Positions 19,635-28,221 of a stretch of DNA of 29,064 nucleotides are shown in pieces. Position numbers and translations under genes: made by a program. Below the pieces are notes generated by a model. It searched no databases. It was given only the letters and a program-made list of their open reading frames with translations, and was not told the DNA's origin. How positions within the stretch are numbered: the stretch's first letter is position 1; each line of letters starts with the position of its first letter. This stretch comes from Zelonia costaricensis (Eukaryota; Euglenozoa; Kinetoplastea; Trypanosomatida; Trypanosomatidae): positions 1 through 29,064 of the forward strand of contig JASAOO010003211.1 in NCBI GenBank assembly GCA_030849075.1, written 5' to 3'.

Positions 19635-21096
19635 GCACGCACGCGCTCACGAACGCAAACACACCCACGCCCAAAAAGCTACAAGAGCACAGACACCTAT
19701 CGACAAGGCACACACACACAGAATCGGCTGAATCGACACACAGCCACAGAACAAAGCAAGCACTTACGTGACAGAAAAGAGAAAAGGCCAAGCGAATACA
19801 GAAAAAAAGAACCAGCGCACGCAGATCGAGATGCCAGCGGTAGGTCTACGGCGCCACTGCTTCCCTTTTTTCTTTTCTCTCTTTGGTTTCGCGTTTGGTG
19901 CCCAATCTTTTGCTCGCAGATCTCGAAGGCCTGCGGAACTGTCGCCTACACGACCTCCAACGTTACCGTCCCTAAGAGATTAAACTATCAGGGGATCAGT
20001 ACAGAGAGTTTTGCTTTTCTTGCCTTTGCTCGCCTTCCGTGTGTACTTCCTCGAGCAGAAAAAAAAGAAAAGACGCGTCAAGAGAAGTGAAGCGAGCAAA
20101 CGCAGGGAACGGACGACGTCAAGCGTGCGCGGGGCGAAAGTGCAGAGGAGGGTGGGGGTGGGGGCTGAGAGGAGGCGGAGAGGAAAACAAAACAGAAACA
20201 AACGAAAAAACGACACGACAAGCAGGAAAAGAAAAAACCGGACCAATTCTTAAAGTAGTCTTTTCTTGCTACGCGAGAAAAAGGATGGCGGTGGAGCGTA
20301 GAGTCGGAGGGGGGGGGGAGCGGAGGCGGCAAGACCAGACCTTTGTTCACAAAGAAGAACGAGCCGCTGGTGAAGGGATGCGGGGCGTTTGCTCAGTTGC
20401 GTACGAGTTGCTTTCGATGCAGCTCGCTAGATGAATAGGTAGAGAATACCCCCTCTGTGCTTGTTTTCTTTTCTCGTCTGCGGTGGGTGGGAGTGAGGAG
20501 CAGGAGAGAGAGAGAGGGTTCGTATCACCTAGTTTTGCAGCTCGCTTGCTGTCCTTCGTGCTCACCTCGCCTTGATTCTTGTCGACTGTCTCAGGGGGGC
20601 TGCGCTGCAACACAACAGAAAGAAAGAAGCGAAGGGTACTTGGCGGGTTGAGAGGAGGGAAACAAGGGATTCTACAGGATTCGGTTGAAGCTCACCCGTA
20701 CGTGAGAGTGGGGAAAAAGAGAAGAAGCGTATGCACAGAGCAACAACCACCAAAGTACCGGTTTGAGGCAGTGAACAGAGAACAGGGGGCGACGAGAAAT
20801 CAATACGAAGAGCAGCACGAGGTCGGTTGGTGAGCGACAAACAGAGGTCGGAGCGACTAGGGAGGTGGTTTTGTGGGAGGGCGAGGGGAGGGGGATGGGT
20901 TCTACGAAGACAACGGAGAGCGAGCAGTGCGTAGGTTTCGCAAGAGTGGAGTCGGGGAAGCGAGCTGGGGACGCACGTGAGGGAGGGAAAAGCGAGGGAG
21001 GCTGGATTACAAGACTTGCGGAATTTGTCGGTTTTGCTGCTTGGTGGCTGCGGGGGGGGGGGTGTGCGGGGTGAAGGGGAGCGAGCGTGTAGGTGC

Positions 21097-21117
21097 GTGT
21101 GTGTGTGTGTGTGTGTG
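21097..21117. repeat. (GT)n microsatellite
   Basis: GT dinucleotides over 21 bases on the plus strand (CA in the transcript), about 390 bases downstream of the stop of the 275 aa gene. Confidence 0.9.
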
Positions 21118-21504
21118 CGGGTGTGGGTGGATGGAGGTGGGAATTGAAGTGCCATGAGGTTGACAAGAAAGCTGTCCGGAGTCGTGCAGGATCAAAAGGC
21201 GGCGCTCTTCAAATGCCTTTTCCGTTTCTTGCGGGAGGTGACGTCAACGCGACTCTCCGTTTTCCTTCCCGGAATGCAGCCGTCTCACTTGACGATCCAG
21301 CTTTGTTTGTACGCTCTTGATGAACGTGGGGGTGGGGCAGAGCAGATGAGGCATTCAAAGCAGGCACAAAAAAAAAGAAGTGCGCACCACAAAAGAGCTG
21401 TCTTCTCTTGTGCGTTTGATGGAGTGAAGAAAGGGGGGGGGGGGATAGGCCGAAATGCCGCCTGGCGCCAGTGCAGCAAGAGAAGCAAAAAAGAGCGTAG
21501 CAGC

Positions 21505-22332
21505 TCATCTTCTCATGGATGAGTGGTCAAGCAGAGCCGCTTCCATCTCCTCAACGAGACGCTTCAGACGGCGCCGCTGCTGGTCCTGGCGGCCGTTCAG
21601 CACCTCGTCGGCGTCGCTCGCTCGCAGAGACGCAATGCCGCGAAGCTCCTGCTCGAGAGCCGCCCACGGTCCGCGGTGGCACGCTGGTGCACCATCGGAG
21701 CTCGCAAGTGCGTCGCCCTCAGTGCCCGCACACGTCTCGGGTGCGGCGTCGTCACGATGTGGTGAGAGGGGCGTGTGCGCTAGGTGGTGCAGCAGAGCCA
21801 CAGCCCCACGAGTCCAGGCTTGCTCGTCCTGCAAAACAGATGGCCTCCGACACGCTTGCTGCGCGCGGTCATGCACGAGGCCGCGAAGTTTCTCGGACTT
21901 GGCGTGGACCCGGTGGAGCTTGCTGGACAGCGTCACCGTCGCGGCGTCACTCACGCGGTGCTCGAGGGCGGCAAAGGTGGTGGAGAGTCCACTGGCGTGC
22001 AAGAGGTGGCCAGCCTCCAGCCCCGCTCGCCACAGGCGACACTCGCTCTCCCACGAGGCAGCTGTGTCGCTTTCTGAGATCGACGTGTCTGCTGAGCTCT
22101 GCGGGGCATTCACGCCCGCGACCGGTGCCACCCCAACGGATTGCGTAACCCGCGAGGCAAGGGTCACAGACTCTGCCCCGGCGACGAGGGCTTTCAGGAG
22201 CTCGTCGAGGTGCAGCAACTCGCCGCACTCGAGCTGCGCGGCCTGTGCGACGGCCCGCACTCGTGCCACGCTGGATGCCGCCGCGTCAGCTGACTCCGAT
22301 GGAACTACAGCGGGGGTGTGGGGGTGGGGCAT
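21505..22332 (-). CDS. Hypothetical helical/coiled-coil protein, 275 aa
   Basis: The frame ends at TGA (21507-21505). It stays open to 22341, but that position is GTG; the first ATG is at 22332 and is taken as the start (MPHPHTPAVV). I do not recognise the family. Residues 15-65 are Ala/Leu-rich and helical. About 66-95 is a Ser/Thr/Ala linker. About 95-165 is a helical segment with heptad-like hydrophobic spacing. About 190-222 is Pro/Gly/Ala-rich. Residues 224-268 form a second helix with a basic-acidic core (RRRLKRLVEEMEAALL), which looks like a coiled coil. No transmembrane segment or signal is seen. Small coiled-coil subunits of cytoskeletal or motor complexes have this architecture, but nothing here proves such a role. 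Candidate acceptors at 22391/22390 and 22348/22347 give 5' UTRs of about 57 or 14 nt. Confidence 0.75.
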   Translation of the reverse strand: MPHPHTPAVVPSESADAAASSVARVRAVAQAAQLECGELLHLDELLKALVAGAESVTLASRVTQSVGVAPVAGVNAPQSSADTSISESDTAASWESECRLWRAGLEAGHLLHASGLSTTFAALEHRVSDAATVTLSSKLHRVHAKSEKLRGLVHDRAQQACRRPSVLQDEQAWTRGAVALLHHLAHTPLSPHRDDAAPETCAGTEGDALASSDGAPACHRGPWAALEQELRGIASLRASDADEVLNGRQDQQRRRLKRLVEEMEAALLDHSSMRR

Positions 22333-22346
22333 GGCTGCCACAGGCG

Positions 22347-22348
22347 CT
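22347..22348 (-). promoter_or_regulatory. Candidate spliced-leader acceptor for the 275 aa gene (alternative at 22391/22390)
   Basis: A C-rich tract ends in CCTAAG here, 14 nt before the ATG. The upstream alternative, AG at 22391/22390, follows a separate CCCCCACCTTTCTTT tract. Sequence alone does not decide between them. Confidence 0.3.
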
Positions 22349-23196
22349 TAGGGGGCGCCGGGGGACGGCGAAGAGAGCACAGAGGAGAGCTTGCCACACG
22401 TGCAAAGAAAGGTGGGGGCCTTATGTGGAGAGGCACGCAGGTTCAATGGGGGCGAAGCGGTTGATGCGTGTGCAGGTATCCGGTGCCACAGGTCGACGAG
22501 AAGAGAAGCCTTAAAGGAGTGCCCGCCGTACATCGGGGCTCAACGCAGCGCGTGCTTCTGTGAGGAGGCGGCTTGCCCTCCCGTTTCCTCCCCCCTCGAG
22601 GTCCTTTGGAGCCACTAGGCACTAGCCGTACTTTGGCAGAGTGAAGAATGCAAACGAGTTTCCCCGTCAGAGACGCCGATACGAGACGACTCAGTGCACA
22701 TCAAGACCCGCCGAAGAAAGGAGAAAAAAAGAAGCACATCCGGCATCTGTGCTGCTCAGTTGTTTTGCAGTTCTGCCCGCCTTTCCCGAGGGATGGCGCT
22801 CTTTTTTCTTTTCTTTTTTTTACCGGCGCTTTTGAGGATTCACCAACGTCGCCAAACAAGATCGTGTCTGAATGCGCGCATAGTCAGCAAACAATAGTAA
22901 AGTAGAGAAGATAGATGGCAAGAGATAGGGGGGCGTCGTCAGAAGCTGAGGAAGCGAGCGCGGAGCCGGGCCAGCGGGAAAAGAGTCGAGGGAGTCGACA
23001 GAGAGATCGAGGGGCGTTGGGCGAGGCACGGCAAGGAAGACTCGAACCGACTCAACAGAAAGAAAACACAAGGAAAGCGAAAGCAGCGGAGAGGGCAGGA
23101 GTGAGCTGAGCGCTTCTTGCGTGGCCTGCAGCTCCTTGTCGTGCCCTCTGCAGCTTCTGGCAGCCACGCCGACGTGCACCCCACTCGCTTTCTGCA

Positions 23197-23211
23197 GGGG
23201 GGGGGGGGGGG
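23197..23211 (+). repeat. G15 homopolymer (C15 in the transcript)
   Basis: Fifteen G in a row on the plus strand, starting 36 bases past the stop codon of the 343 aa PAQR gene, so a C15 run early in its 3' UTR. Poly(C) is a known class of RNA-protein binding site, but a role here is speculation. Confidence 0.9.
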
Positions 23212-23246
23212 AGGGGCTGCCGCACCAGCGCCGCATCTCCTTCCCT

Positions 23247-24278
23247 TCACACGCAGACGATATCGGCACGACCGCGGTACATGGCGACGCAGTTATAGAA
23301 GTGCGTGACGGCCGCACCGAGCACGCACACGTGCCAGATCTGGTGGCTCGAGAAGTACAAGTCGAAGCGGCCGGGGAAGAGCGCTTCGGGAATGCGAAAG
23401 GCGTAGATGAAGACCCCGATGCCGTACAGGGCCAGCATGAGCAGCAGCCCCTTCACGTACGGTGCACTGATGTCAAGCGGGATCATCTGCGACATGTGAA
23501 GCGTCGGAATGAGCCCGGAACCGACCATGCAGACGTAGAAGATGATCTTCTTTGTGGCGAATGCCTCCGAAGTCCAGTGCCGGAAAAAAGGCCCAATCAA
23601 GCCGACGACGCCAAAGGAGCAGATCATGGACAGGTACCCATTGCGCCACCCCGGTGCACAGCTCATGGCATAGAAGCAGAACGGCAGGAAGGAGCCGACG
23701 ACGAGGAAGGTGATGCCGTAGTAGTCGAGGGCGTGCATGCGGTGGTAGAAGTCCTCGCTCATGTGGCACAGAAACGTGTGGAAGCATGCGCTGCACAGCA
23801 TGCAGATGACACACGCAAAGGAGTAGGCGCCAAAGATGATGAACGGCCAGCGGGTGCGAGCCCCATCCACCAGAACCGGCTGCGCCGTGCGGTTCTCGAG
23901 GTGGAAGACGTTGCCGGCGACGTACTCGGGAATGATGTGACTGAAGAACAGGTGCACCACGAGGCCAACAAAAAAGAGAACCCCGAGAAGATGCGTCCAG
24001 ATGTTGATCGTCTCGTTGTGCATGCGCAGCAGGCTCGTGATGCACTGCTTGCCAGAATAGTAGGCACGGTAGCCGCGCAGAATGTACCGGTTGTCGGCAA
24101 GGTACGCCGGCACGTCGGCGAGGGTGTATAGCGGCAGTGTGGGGTCCTTGTTGTACGGCTCGGCGTGCTCGCACTTGGCGCGGCGGCGGGCCCGCATGAC
24201 CTTCTCGTCGTGCGTCAGCGGTGCGCTGCCGCGGCGACGGCGCGGCGAGCGGGTGCGGGAGTGCGTGCGTGACGCCAT
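23247..24278 (-). CDS. PAQR family (adiponectin receptor / haemolysin-III related) membrane protein, 343 aa
   Basis: The open frame continues upstream to 24806, but only via a TTG. The first ATG is at 24278 (MASRTHSRTR), downstream of a candidate acceptor at 24582/24581, so this start is chosen. Residues 1-45 are an Arg/Ser-rich cytosolic tail. From about 65 the PAQR signature follows: ILRGYRAYY, HNETINIWTH (87-96), H167 in ACFHTFLCH, D185 in LDYYGI, FPGRFD and SSHQIWH with H312 and H316. These are the positions of the Asp and three zinc-binding His of AdipoR-type proteins, so the metal site looks intact. Seven hydrophobic helices fit between about 94 and 335. Family members are membrane hydrolases or receptors tied to sphingolipid/ceramide metabolism; 'haemolysin III' is only a family name and no lytic role is implied. 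A longer paralogue lies just upstream. Substrate unknown. Confidence 0.9.
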   Translation of the reverse strand: MASRTHSRTRSPRRRRGSAPLTHDEKVMRARRRAKCEHAEPYNKDPTLPLYTLADVPAYLADNRYILRGYRAYYSGKQCITSLLRMHNETINIWTHLLGVLFFVGLVVHLFFSHIIPEYVAGNVFHLENRTAQPVLVDGARTRWPFIIFGAYSFACVICMLCSACFHTFLCHMSEDFYHRMHALDYYGITFLVVGSFLPFCFYAMSCAPGWRNGYLSMICSFGVVGLIGPFFRHWTSEAFATKKIIFYVCMVGSGLIPTLHMSQMIPLDISAPYVKGLLLMLALYGIGVFIYAFRIPEALFPGRFDLYFSSHQIWHVCVLGAAVTHFYNCVAMYRGRADIVCV

Positions 24279-24580
24279 GCTGAAGGGGGCCCAAACGCGG
24301 AGCACAAACAGGCTTTTGACGTCGAGTTGCGCACCAGGGAAAGGGGGTGGTGGTGAAGAATCGGGCGAAATTGCTGCCTCGGTATGCCCTGGGCTACGAA
24401 GGAGGAGCACGCAAGTGGGACTCGAGCAAGGAGCAGGGTAAAGCGTGTGAGCCGAGGCACGAGTAGTGGCGGTAATGACGGAGTCGATGATTGTACTGCG
24501 CGGCAGCAGCGGCGGACGGCCTCTCCTGTAGCGCGTGTGTGTATGGAAGAGAGAAAGCGTGTCGAAGTGCGGGCGAAGCA

Positions 24581-24582
24581 CT
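24581..24582 (-). promoter_or_regulatory. Candidate spliced-leader acceptor for the 343 aa PAQR gene
   Basis: In the minus-strand sense a long CU-rich tract (about 24625-24585) ends in TCTCTCGTAG. This AG gives a 5' UTR of about 302 nt and would exclude the low-complexity N-terminal extension reaching to 24806. A second possible acceptor lies near 24392. Confidence 0.4.
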
Positions 24583-24854
24583 ACGAGAGAAAGCAGGCGA
24601 GGAGGGCGGAGAGAGAGAGAGGTGAGGAGTCGTGACGCAGTGCAGTAAAGAACTCGAGTGCCAGCAAAAGGCGTCGGGCCCCTCCCTCTCGAGCCGGCCT
24701 TCTTCCTTGTTGTTGTTGTTCGCGTTGCAGGTGCTGTTAAAGCGTCGCACAAGCCACTGCCGTCACCAGTGCTGCTTGAGGTGCGGCCCAGGAAAGGACG
24801 AGACAAACCTCGTCAATCTTCACCTTAAAGGTGCACACGCGCCCACCCACGCAA

Positions 24855-24876
24855 ACACACACACACACACACACAC
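24855..24876. repeat. (AC)n microsatellite
   Basis: Uninterrupted AC dinucleotides over 22 bases in the spacer between the two PAQR genes. Confidence 0.95.
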
Positions 24877-26018
24877 GCACCGAAACAAACACACACGCGC
24901 GCATAAAAAAAAGAGACGATTACAGCCAGCCAGAAGCAGGAGAAAACACAGGGCAGAGAGAGGAACCGCCTGAAAACAAGAGGCAGTGAGCACACCGGTG
25001 ATACCCACAGCGCTATCATCGCTATCCCCTCGCAGAGACACACACACACTGCACAGGCTCACGGTGACGTGCGCGCTGGCGCGCTTCAGGGAAATCACAA
25101 CGCGCGGAGAACACGAAACCACGAGCGGGGGGGGGGCAGGTGACCAAGGAGACCCGTCAATGAGCTCATCGCCGGCGCTGCTTCAACGCTCGCAACGCGC
25201 ACACCACGGCGGCGAGGCCAGCGCAAGCGTCGGCGCGGAAAAGGAGTCGCCCCTGCGCACCGACTCCCTCTCACCGGCACACACACACAGCTGCAACAGC
25301 AGAAGGACGACCCGTGCTCTGCGCCCGACACACCAATGCGCAGGGCGCCGCGGACGCCACAAGGGGGCGTACACGCCATCGCTGGACTACGAACAGCAGT
25401 GCGGAGAGGAGGAGCGACCGCACATCGAGAGCCAAAAAGAAAACCAGAAAGGTAACCGGGTGGTGGCTATGACGAAGACACAGACGAGAGGAGTTGCGGC
25501 GCAGCTGAAAGCGGATCGGCATGTCGTGCATTGTGTATCAGCGGCACGACCGACGTGCGCGCGTGCCCGTGCGACGTCGAGCAAGGCGCGTGCGCCGTTT
25601 GGTCCCTGCGTGCACTCCACTCCCCCGCCACACTTCCGCCTACATCTTTCTGGCAGCCACACCCGAAAAAGTGACGACGTGTCAAGAGGCGGCAAAGGCA
25701 CACGACCCGACGGCGCCCTCCAATATCTCTTCTCGGTCGCACTGCTCACGCACATAAACCCACGACCGTACATACAAACCTGGCCGTGCACACTTAGAAT
25801 CGATGAGGAGTGAAAAGCCAGATCGTGGCTCTGCTCACGGCGGCCACGCCTGACGTGCGGCGTACACGCAGTCGCACACGAGCAGCCTTCACACATACAA
25901 AAAAAAAACGGAAACACAAAAACGGACGACAAGCGCCGCAGAATCGCACTCCACGGCAACGACGCCGCGCACGCCGCTTGGCCAAACCCAGCGCTGCCAC
26001 GTTTTCCAGTGCACGGGC

Positions 26019-27602
26019 CTAGGCGCACGCGCCGTCACTCACCTGCCAGAGCTGATACATGCTGACGCAGTTAAAGTAGTGCACCAGCGCCGCCATCGAG
26101 ACAAAGAAGTGCCAGAGCTGGTGGCTGGAGAGCAGCACGTCAAAGTGGCCCGGGTAGCGCGACTCGGGGAACTGCGTAACGTAGAAGATCACGCCGATCA
26201 GGTAGAACAGCACCATGAGCCAGATCCCGAGCACCGTCGAGATGCTCGCGGCATTGAAGGGTATAAGAAGGACACTGTGGATGGCCGGAACGAGGCCGCT
26301 GAACGCAAGCCCAAGAAAGACGGTCACACGCACCCACACGTGCTCGTGGAACACGTCTGTCCACGGGCCGATGATGCCGGCGCTGCCGAGGACGAGGATC
26401 GCGGCGATGTAGATGGTGCGCGCGACGGGGTGGCAGTGGAACATGACGTACAGGGGCGGCAGAAAGCTCGTCACGATGAGGATCGTGATGCCGATGAAGT
26501 CCAGCCGCCCCATCGCCGTCATGACGCGGTGGCTGCAGTGGCTGTTAAACAGGTGATAGATGGAGCTGTTGAGCATGCAGATGAGAGACCCAAAGCAGAA
26601 GACACCGTAGACCAGCTTCGACATGCCGAGCGACGCCACTGTTATGGCGTTGCTGAGCACCGTCGTGTACAGCAGCACCGTGAAGATGAGAAAGACGACG
26701 AAGGTGAGAAAGTGCGAGTGCACGTTGATCGTCTCGTTGTGCCATCCGAGCAGGCTCTTGGCGCACATCTTCGCCGTGTAAAAGGCGCGGTAGCCGCTGC
26801 GGATGTACGGGTTGTACTTCTGCCGCGTAGGGATCTCCTCAAACTTGTAGAGCGGCAGCGTCGGGTCGCGGCCCATGCTGAGCAGATTCCACTGCTGCTC
26901 CCTCTTCGGGTCAAACGGCGGCGCGGTCGCCGCCAGCGAATAGCGCCGCTTGCGCCGCCGACTGGCGTGCACGGTGGCTGCGTCCTCGGCGTCGGGGGTG
27001 CTGGCGGCCGTGGCCGTGGCGAGCTCCGCGGACGGCGCGTCCTCACCGCCGCGCACACCGGTCGGGAGTACGGCCCTCGGCGGTGCCGGGGCCGCAGCCT
27101 CGTGTGCCCCGCTAGAAGCCGGCGCCGTGTTCGTGTCGGGGGCGGTGGTAAACGACGCGACGGCGCTGCGCACGCGGGACATGACGAAGTCGAACGTGGC
27201 GGTGGGGCTCTGGGCGGTGTCGATGCCCTCGCGCGGGCTCATCTCCGCCCCCTCACCGCCGTGCTGGCTGTCCTCGTCCTGCATGAAGAAGTCGTGGTGC
27301 CGGCCGGTGGGAATGAAGGGTGGCGTCACCACCGTGTCCGTCGGCGACGCGGCAGGGAAGTGGACTGGACCCGACTCGCCGCTCTCGGAGCCGTCGTGGA
27401 GTTCGGCAGCCGCGCGGTCACGACTCCGGCCTTGCACGTACGTGGGCGCCTGCAGCGTCGACACGACGGCGTCGACGCCGGGCAACGGGGCGGCATCCTC
27501 GAGGCTTCCAGACAGCACCCGATTGTCCTCCCGCTGCAGCTCCATCGACCTCTGTCGCCCCTCACCAGAGACCAGCGTGACATCCGTGGCGCGGCCCGGC
27601 AT
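26019..27602 (-). CDS. PAQR family (adiponectin receptor / haemolysin-III related) membrane protein, 527 aa, long N-terminal tail
   Basis: The frame is open to 27692, but that codon is GTG and the extension is encoded by GT/G-run simple sequence. The first ATG is at 27602 (MPGRATDVTL). Residues 1-230 are an acidic to Ala/Pro/Thr-rich, probably disordered cytosolic tail ending in a basic patch (RRRKRR, 215-220). The PAQR core follows: DPTLPLY (246-252), YIRSGYRAFY, HNETINVHSH (288-297), H350 in IYHLFNSH, D368 in LDFIGI, YPGHFD and SSHQLWH with H494 and H498. All expected metal-site residues are present. Seven hydrophobic segments fit between about 297 and 515. It shares DPTLPLY, GYRA(Y/F)Y, HNETIN, P-G-x-FD and SSHQ-x-WH with the downstream 343 aa protein, so the two are tandem paralogues, but they are strongly diverged. 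Likely a membrane-bound lipid-metabolism or receptor protein; substrate unknown. Confidence 0.9.
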   Translation of the reverse strand: MPGRATDVTLVSGEGRQRSMELQREDNRVLSGSLEDAAPLPGVDAVVSTLQAPTYVQGRSRDRAAAELHDGSESGESGPVHFPAASPTDTVVTPPFIPTGRHHDFFMQDEDSQHGGEGAEMSPREGIDTAQSPTATFDFVMSRVRSAVASFTTAPDTNTAPASSGAHEAAAPAPPRAVLPTGVRGGEDAPSAELATATAASTPDAEDAATVHASRRRKRRYSLAATAPPFDPKREQQWNLLSMGRDPTLPLYKFEEIPTRQKYNPYIRSGYRAFYTAKMCAKSLLGWHNETINVHSHFLTFVVFLIFTVLLYTTVLSNAITVASLGMSKLVYGVFCFGSLICMLNSSIYHLFNSHCSHRVMTAMGRLDFIGITILIVTSFLPPLYVMFHCHPVARTIYIAAILVLGSAGIIGPWTDVFHEHVWVRVTVFLGLAFSGLVPAIHSVLLIPFNAASISTVLGIWLMVLFYLIGVIFYVTQFPESRYPGHFDVLLSSHQLWHFFVSMAALVHYFNCVSMYQLWQVSDGACA

Positions 27603-27604
27603 CT
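27603..27604 (-). promoter_or_regulatory. AG directly abutting the PAQR start codon (possible zero-length 5' UTR acceptor)
   Basis: In the minus-strand sense a U3C12U tract and a CA repeat run into GCGCGCAG followed immediately by the ATG. This is the first AG after the C12 tract. If used, the spliced leader would join the start codon directly. The upstream candidate at 27946/27945 may be preferred. Confidence 0.25.
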
Positions 27605-27624
27605 GCGCGCGTGTGTGTGTGTGA

Positions 27625-27636
27625 GGGGGGGGGGGG
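27625..27636 (+). repeat. G12 run beside a GT repeat (C12 and CA in the transcript)
   Basis: A homopolymer G run next to a short GT repeat (27610-27623), 23 bases upstream of the PAQR start codon. It forms the pyrimidine tract before the abutting AG. Confidence 0.9.
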
Positions 27637-27944
27637 AAAGGCGACGATGCACCGTGGGTGGGTCGGTGCGGCCGAGGTCGATCGTGTTGCACCGGGGAGG
27701 GTGGGGGTTGAGTGGGCTGGTGGGTGAGGTGGCGCTCGTGAGAAGGCGGCGCGCTGTCACCTGCTGAGTCGTCTCACCGCACGCGGGGAAGAGAGGAACC
27801 TTGGGGGAGGGGGTGTGACGAGCGTGCCAGGCGTGCGATGACTTTGCGTACACGCACCGTGTAAAGATGCTTTGTCGTTCGTGTGATTCGCTTCTCCCCC
27901 GTTTCACTCTCCTGTCGATGTGGTGCGTAACAGGAACGCTTCCA

Positions 27945-27946
27945 CT
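27945..27946 (-). promoter_or_regulatory. Candidate spliced-leader acceptor for the 527 aa PAQR gene
   Basis: In the minus-strand sense a strong C/U tract (about 28008-27968) is followed by its first AG here (ATACGCAG), giving a 5' UTR of about 342 nt. Confidence 0.4.
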
Positions 27947-28205
27947 GCGTATTGGTGGCGTGGTATGGCAAGGGGAAGAGGAGGAGGGGGAGGGGGGAGG
28001 AGGAGTGCGGAGGCGCAGCGTGTGCAGTGCAGTTTTGTCACCGTCGGCGATGAAAGGGAGTACAATAGTAGTCATACGGATAGCTGAGACCGTGAAAGCT
28101 CGACTCACGGTGTGCACCAGAATGTGGAGCAGTTCAATCGTTGCACACGATGACGTGCAACGAGTGCGCTGGTGCTTTTGTTTTTCTTGTTCCGGGGAGT
28201 TGCTC

Positions 28206-28221
28206 GTGTGTGTGTGTGTGT
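28206..28221. repeat. (GT)n microsatellite
   Basis: Eight GT units on the plus strand in the right-edge spacer. Confidence 0.9.

Larger units (their letters stand above)
14014..21504 (-). other. 7.5 kb spacer without a credible gene
   Basis: It separates the 275 aa gene from the PSP1-domain gene and should hold the 3' UTR of the former and the 5' processing region of the latter. The plus strand is rich in GA, with CA tracts (14142, 18771, 19549), G runs (17402-17413) and A-rich stretches. The longest minus-strand frames (to 352 codons at 16013-14955, 278 codons at 17915-17079) start with GTG or TTG. They have the F/S/P/C/R composition of pyrimidine-rich noncoding DNA. I see no tRNA, snoRNA box pair or domain. 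Confidence 0.6.
22333..23246 (-). other. 0.9 kb spacer between the 343 aa PAQR gene and the 275 aa gene
   Basis: It contains the 3' UTR of the PAQR gene, beginning with a C15 run (in transcript sense) close to its stop, A-rich stretches (plus-strand T-rich at 22801-22820), and the splice region of the 275 aa gene. No credible gene is seen. Confidence 0.6.
24279..26018 (-). other. 1.7 kb spacer between the two PAQR genes
   Basis: It holds the 3' UTR of the 527 aa PAQR gene and the 5' processing region of the 343 aa one, with an (AC)n tract at 24855-24876 and A-rich stretches. The 275-codon plus-strand frame at 24986-25813 is opposite to the transcription direction and has no recognisable domain. 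No gene is called. Confidence 0.6.

Noticed and set aside
20562..21155. 197-codon minus-strand frame with an ATG
   Set aside because: It is translated through a CA repeat (THTHTH) and proline-rich simple sequence just downstream of a real gene; it looks like 3' UTR.
24279..24806. N-terminal extension of the 343 aa PAQR gene (519 codon frame)
   Set aside because: The frame reaches 24806 only through a TTG. The extension is low-complexity and contains the likely splice region. ATG at 24278 is the first in-frame ATG.
26079..27767. 562-codon plus-strand open frame opposite the 527 aa PAQR gene
   Set aside because: It is the reverse-complement shadow of a GC-rich coding region. It is rich in R, H, V, D and E with no domain, and is on the wrong strand for the cluster.
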